A DNA stretch of 34,255 bases from Isosphaeraceae bacterium (GTDB lineage: Bacteria > Planctomycetota > Planctomycetia > Isosphaerales > Isosphaeraceae): the NCBI GenBank assembly GCA_025356435.1, contig JANXSY010000077.1, forward strand, positions 1 through 34,255, in the 5' to 3' direction. The translations under genes and the position numbers were made by a program. Position 1 is the first letter of the stretch. Each line of letters begins with the position of its first letter. The notes beneath the pieces were generated by a model. The model was given only the letters and a program-made list of their open reading frames with translations. It did no database searches and had not been told where the DNA came from. This document shows positions 32,047 to 34,255 of the stretch, piece by piece.

Positions 32047-32075
32047 AGATTCAAACGCCTCAGTCCGACCGAGGG

Positions 32076-32105
32076 ATTCTAGGGAGAAGTGCCACTGGGT
32101 GTCAA
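32076..32105 (-). promoter_or_regulatory. Sigma70-type promoter for tRNA-Gln
   Basis: On the minus strand a perfect TTGACA (32105-32100) and TAGAAT (32081-32076) are separated by 18 bases. Transcription would start near 32069, giving a 5' leader of about 23 bases before the tRNA. Confidence 0.7.
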
Positions 32106-32205
32106 GACGACCCGAGCAAGGTGCGATGTTGCTGGGGTTGCGAGCGGGACGTGAGACGCTACAATTCCCGGCCGTGGCGGACAGGCTTTCGGCTTTGGAG
32201 GCGAG

Positions 32206-32910
32206 ATGATGGCATGGAGATTGGTGAGACCTCGCCCTCTATATGGTCGCATCGCTCTCATCGTCGTTGTCATCTCGGCGGCCACTTACTTCTACTGGGA
32301 TGACTTTTTCGAGAAGCGGATTGCCGTAGTCGTGCCGGGGAAAATCGTCCGGGGGGCCTGGCAGAGGCCGGGACCTCTGAAGGCGATCGTTGTCAGGGAA
32401 AAGATCCGGACCATCATCAGCCTGACTGCGATCAATCAGGATGATCCCAAATATGTTGACCAGGCCAATGTGGTGAAACTGACGGGCGTCACGTGGCTCT
32501 TCGTGCCGATGCGAGGTTCAAGGGCCACCCTTCAGCAGATGGCCGAGTCGGCCGACCTGCTTGCCGACCCGGCGCTCCAGCCTGTCTTCTTCCACTGCGT
32601 CGCCGGACACCATCGGTCGAGTCTTGCTCATGCAGCCTATCGGATTCGTCACGAATTTTGGTCGGCCGAGAGAGCGTGGGCAGAGGTTTCTAGTCTGGCC
32701 TGGGCGAGACCCAAGCTCGACACTGAAGATCGCCGCCTGATCGAGGCGTTCGCCGCGTCGGAATTTGCTGAAGTCCGACCAGGGAGGTATCAAGATGAAG
32801 TACGCTCCGATCCGCAAGTGGTTCTTGCGCCCGCTCTTAGCCTTAGTGGCAACGGTCGTAATGCTCGTGAGTTGGAATTTCCTCACGGCCAACTTCGCGA
32901 CCATAGGTAA
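32206..32910 (+). CDS. Membrane-anchored Cys-based (dual-specificity-like) phosphatase, first of a pair
   Basis: 234 residues from ATG at 32206 with GGAGG seven bases upstream. One membrane helix at about residues 14-30 leaves the catalytic domain outside the cytoplasm or as an anchored domain. The domain shows VPGKIVRGAWQRPGPLKAIV, IRTIISLTAINQDDP and the active-site loop FFHCVAGHHRSS, with Cys131 and Arg137 in HCx5R. A general acid Asp is likely in the loop before it. Such enzymes remove phosphate from Tyr, Ser/Thr or sometimes lipids and RNA. The last 40 residues (from about GRYQDEV) are read across the ribosome-binding site and start of the next gene and look non-native, so the original stop was probably near 32769. 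Paralogue of the next gene. Confidence 0.85.
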   Translation: MMAWRLVRPRPLYGRIALIVVVISAATYFYWDDFFEKRIAVVVPGKIVRGAWQRPGPLKAIVVREKIRTIISLTAINQDDPKYVDQANVVKLTGVTWLFVPMRGSRATLQQMAESADLLADPALQPVFFHCVAGHHRSSLAHAAYRIRHEFWSAERAWAEVSSLAWARPKLDTEDRRLIEAFAASEFAEVRPGRYQDEVRSDPQVVLAPALSLSGNGRNARELEFPHGQLRDHR

Positions 32911-33559
32911 CGTCCAAGCGTATCGGTCGGCCCAGATGCACGGCTGGGGACTCGCGAAGACGGTTCGTGACCATAAGATCAGAACTGTTCTCAACTTGCG
33001 GGGCCAACATCCCGAGCAGTCGTGGTATCGCGCCGAGCGCAGTGCCGCGCTCAGAGAGGGGGCGACACTCGTCGACGTGGCGCTATCCTCTTGCGAATGG
33101 ATGTCGCGATCACAGATCCGGACGCTCGTTAACGTGCTTCAGACGTCCGAGAAGCCAATTCTGATCCACTGCTGGCGTGGATCAGAGCGTACAGGTATTG
33201 CTTCCGCTTTCTTGACGCTGCTTCGCGACGGATCCACCCTCGACGAGGCGCGAGCCCAATTTTCTCTCCAATATCTGTTCATTCGTGCGGGAGATGGAGT
33301 TGTCTGCATCCAACATCTCGAACAGTACGAATCCTGGCTAAAGTCTCAGGGCCAAGCCCACACGCCGACACTGTTTCGCCAATGGGTGAATGAGGGTTTC
33401 GTGCCCGGCATCCCGAGCCGCGAACAGTGGCCCTACGACCCCATACCGCTCGCGGTCCTCACCCGCTCGACTTCTGATGGGCCGGTCGTGCAGAAACTCT
33501 GGGACGATCGAGGACGACTCTTGCGGCAGGCACACGACGAAGCCCTCCAAGTCCATTGA
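32795..33559 (+). CDS. Membrane-anchored Cys-based (dual-specificity-like) phosphatase, second of a pair
   Basis: 254 residues from ATG at 32795, chosen for its excellent GGGAGG site at 32782-32787; a TTG at 32765 is in frame but has no site. A helix at about residues 11-31 (LRPLLALVATVVMLVSWNFL) anchors it. The phosphatase domain has VQAYRSAQMHGWGLAKTV, KIRTVLNLRG, and the active-site loop ILIHCWRGSERTG with Cys126 and Arg132 (HCx5RTG), the tyrosine-phosphatase form. About 110 residues after the loop contain SLQYLFIRAG and a C-terminal extension (YDPIPLAVL, then a charged helix) absent from its neighbour. It overlaps the first phosphatase by 116 bases and ends 24 bases before the thioesterase start, so the three genes form a plus-strand unit. 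Confidence 0.87.
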   Translation: MKYAPIRKWFLRPLLALVATVVMLVSWNFLTANFATIGNVQAYRSAQMHGWGLAKTVRDHKIRTVLNLRGQHPEQSWYRAERSAALREGATLVDVALSSCEWMSRSQIRTLVNVLQTSEKPILIHCWRGSERTGIASAFLTLLRDGSTLDEARAQFSLQYLFIRAGDGVVCIQHLEQYESWLKSQGQAHTPTLFRQWVNEGFVPGIPSREQWPYDPIPLAVLTRSTSDGPVVQKLWDDRGRLLRQAHDEALQVH

Positions 33560-33583
33560 TCCCCATCTGACAAAGGCTTGAGC

Positions 33584-33967
33584 ATGTCGATCGATATCCA
33601 CGAGACGACGGTCCGCGTTCGGTATGCCGAGACCGATCGAATGGGTCTGCTTCATCATTCCAATTACTTTGTTTATTTCGAGATCGGCCGGACCGAGCTG
33701 CTTCGGGCTCGGGGCATCACCTATCGGGAGATCGAAGATGCCGGCAACCTGCTCGTCATCATCGACATCGGATGCAAATTCAAGAAACCGGCTTATTACG
33801 ATGACCACCTGACGATCCGGACGACCGTCGTTCGGGTGACTCATGTTAAAATCGTTCATAAATACGAAGTCCTTCGCGACGGGACGTTGCTCTGCGAGGG
33901 ACATTCAACTCTCGCCTGCGTTGATCGAGGCGGCCGGCCGCAGGGTCTGCCCGAGATCTTGACATAG
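33584..33967 (+). CDS. Acyl-CoA thioesterase, YbgC/4-hydroxybenzoyl-CoA type
   Basis: 127 residues from ATG at 33584, with AAAGG seven bases upstream; a TTG two codons before is less likely. The hotdog-fold signature is clear: VRVRYAETDRMGLLHHSNYF (residues 11-30) contains the catalytic Asp in the ETD-x-M-G motif, followed by YFEIGRTELLRARGI, which is the long central helix. CKFKKPAYYDDHLTIRTTV completes the second strand set, and the protein ends in a normal-length tail. YbgC-type enzymes cleave short acyl-CoA thioesters and in many bacteria sit with tol-pal genes; here the neighbours are phosphatases instead. Cytoplasmic, probably a tetramer. Confidence 0.92.
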   Translation: MSIDIHETTVRVRYAETDRMGLLHHSNYFVYFEIGRTELLRARGITYREIEDAGNLLVIIDIGCKFKKPAYYDDHLTIRTTVVRVTHVKIVHKYEVLRDGTLLCEGHSTLACVDRGGRPQGLPEILT

Positions 33968-33971
33968 AAGA

Positions 33972-33994
33972 GGCGGGGCCGATCAAGCCCCGCC
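33972..33994. terminator. GC-rich terminator hairpin between convergent genes
   Basis: A perfect 8-bp stem, GGCGGGGC (33972-33979) with GCCCCGCC (33987-33994), encloses a 7-base loop. It lies five bases after the thioesterase stop and 71 bases before the end of the convergent DUF1559 gene, so it may serve both; T-runs are weak on both sides. Confidence 0.6.
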
Positions 33995-34064
33995 CCCAGA
34001 CGTATCATCGGAAGTCTACTCATTTGGGGAGGTGATTCACACCTTGCCCCCCTCCATGCATGGA

Positions 34065-34255
34065 TCAGTACTGGTCAGAAGAGACAACCTCTCCGCCCGA
34101 GAGGGTAAGAATCGAGCGGAAGGCCGCGAGGTTGATGCTATCCTTGACGAACCGGACTGAGCCGTCACCGAAGAGGGCGTTGACGCCTCCGGAATGGAAC
34201 GACGCCGGCTCTTCATTGGCTCCGGCTTGATTGCCGGCCGTAGAGGCAGTTGACG
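34065..34255 (-). CDS. DUF1559 (prepilin-like) protein, C-terminal part
   Basis: Only the last 62 residues are in the window; the stop TGA is at 34067-34065. The stretch SFHSGGVNALFGDGSVRF contains the H-x9-DG motif that ends DUF1559 proteins, where H and the DG pair are nine residues apart, followed by VKDSINLAAFRSILTLSGGE and a closing SSDQY. DUF1559 proteins have a type IV-pilin-like N-terminal helix with a cleavable leader (outside this window) and are strongly expanded in planctomycetes, with dozens of copies per genome. They are believed to be exported pseudopilin-like proteins of unknown job. This is the main lineage clue of the window. Confidence 0.92.
   Translation of the reverse strand, partial: STASTAGNQAGANEEPASFHSGGVNALFGDGSVRFVKDSINLAAFRSILTLSGGEVVSSDQY

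Noticed and set aside
31743..32054. A 103-codon minus-strand frame over the tRNA-Gln gene
   Set aside because: Its N-terminal residues (GEWCNGNTTDSDSVILGSN) are simply the translation of the tRNA; no homology-like pattern or ribosome-binding site supports a protein.

Overview
The window reads as high-GC planctomycete DNA, most like the Isosphaeraceae. The clues are a DUF1559 protein fragment with the H-x9-DG motif at the right edge, a very large transmembrane Ser/Thr kinase with beta-helix-like outer regions, a ThuA-type exported protein, a Tat-exported sugar-isomerase-like gene and many standalone exported proteins. The assignment rests on gene content and codon style, not on a marker gene. 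No insertion sequence, prophage or CRISPR array is visible.

Layout. 1-2.5 kb: the tail of an unrecognised gene with a good terminator, a frameshifted Tat-exported isomerase-like gene (-), an MBL-fold protein (+) with an altered metal motif, and a ParE/RelE-type toxin-antitoxin pair (-) whose toxin carries an in-frame amber stop. 2.5-6.9 kb: a MacA/MacB-like efflux operon (-) of adaptor, ATPase and two FtsX-type permeases. 7.4-11.7 kb: a PLD-family nuclease-like gene, then rpmA-obgE-coaX-(MnmE-like GTPase), tightly packed, then a small Pmp3-like membrane protein. 11.7-15.5 kb: a minus-strand unit of WD40-like exported protein, EVE-domain protein and VOC protein. 15.6-18.1 kb: a compact UvrA variant (-). 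18.4-22.3 kb: the 1295-residue receptor-like kinase (+) behind a near-consensus sigma70 promoter. 22.3-27.5 kb: a desulforedoxin-like mini protein, an exported alpha/beta hydrolase, a GT9 heptosyltransferase-like gene and two polytopic GT-C-like membrane proteins, which together look like envelope glycan assembly. 28.0-34.3 kb: an exported protein with a phosphatase-like domain lacking its catalytic Cys, an RluA-family pseudouridine synthase, a ThuA-like protein, a single-domain response regulator, tRNA-Gln(CTG), two membrane-anchored Cys-phosphatases in overlapping tandem, a YbgC-like thioesterase and the DUF1559 end.

How they fit. The MacAB-like set moves a substrate across the envelope. 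The obgE/rpmA/coaX/MnmE-like set is ribosome and housekeeping biology, with a GTPase that kept its G domain and lost tRNA-modification parts. The most unusual themes are the signalling and phosphatase cluster (one receptor-like kinase, two active-site-complete membrane phosphatases, one inactive exported relative) and several genes that keep a fold while losing catalytic motifs (MBL protein, MnmE-like GTPase, phosphatase-like exported protein, UvrA first signature motif). No single complete new defence or biosynthetic system could be demonstrated.
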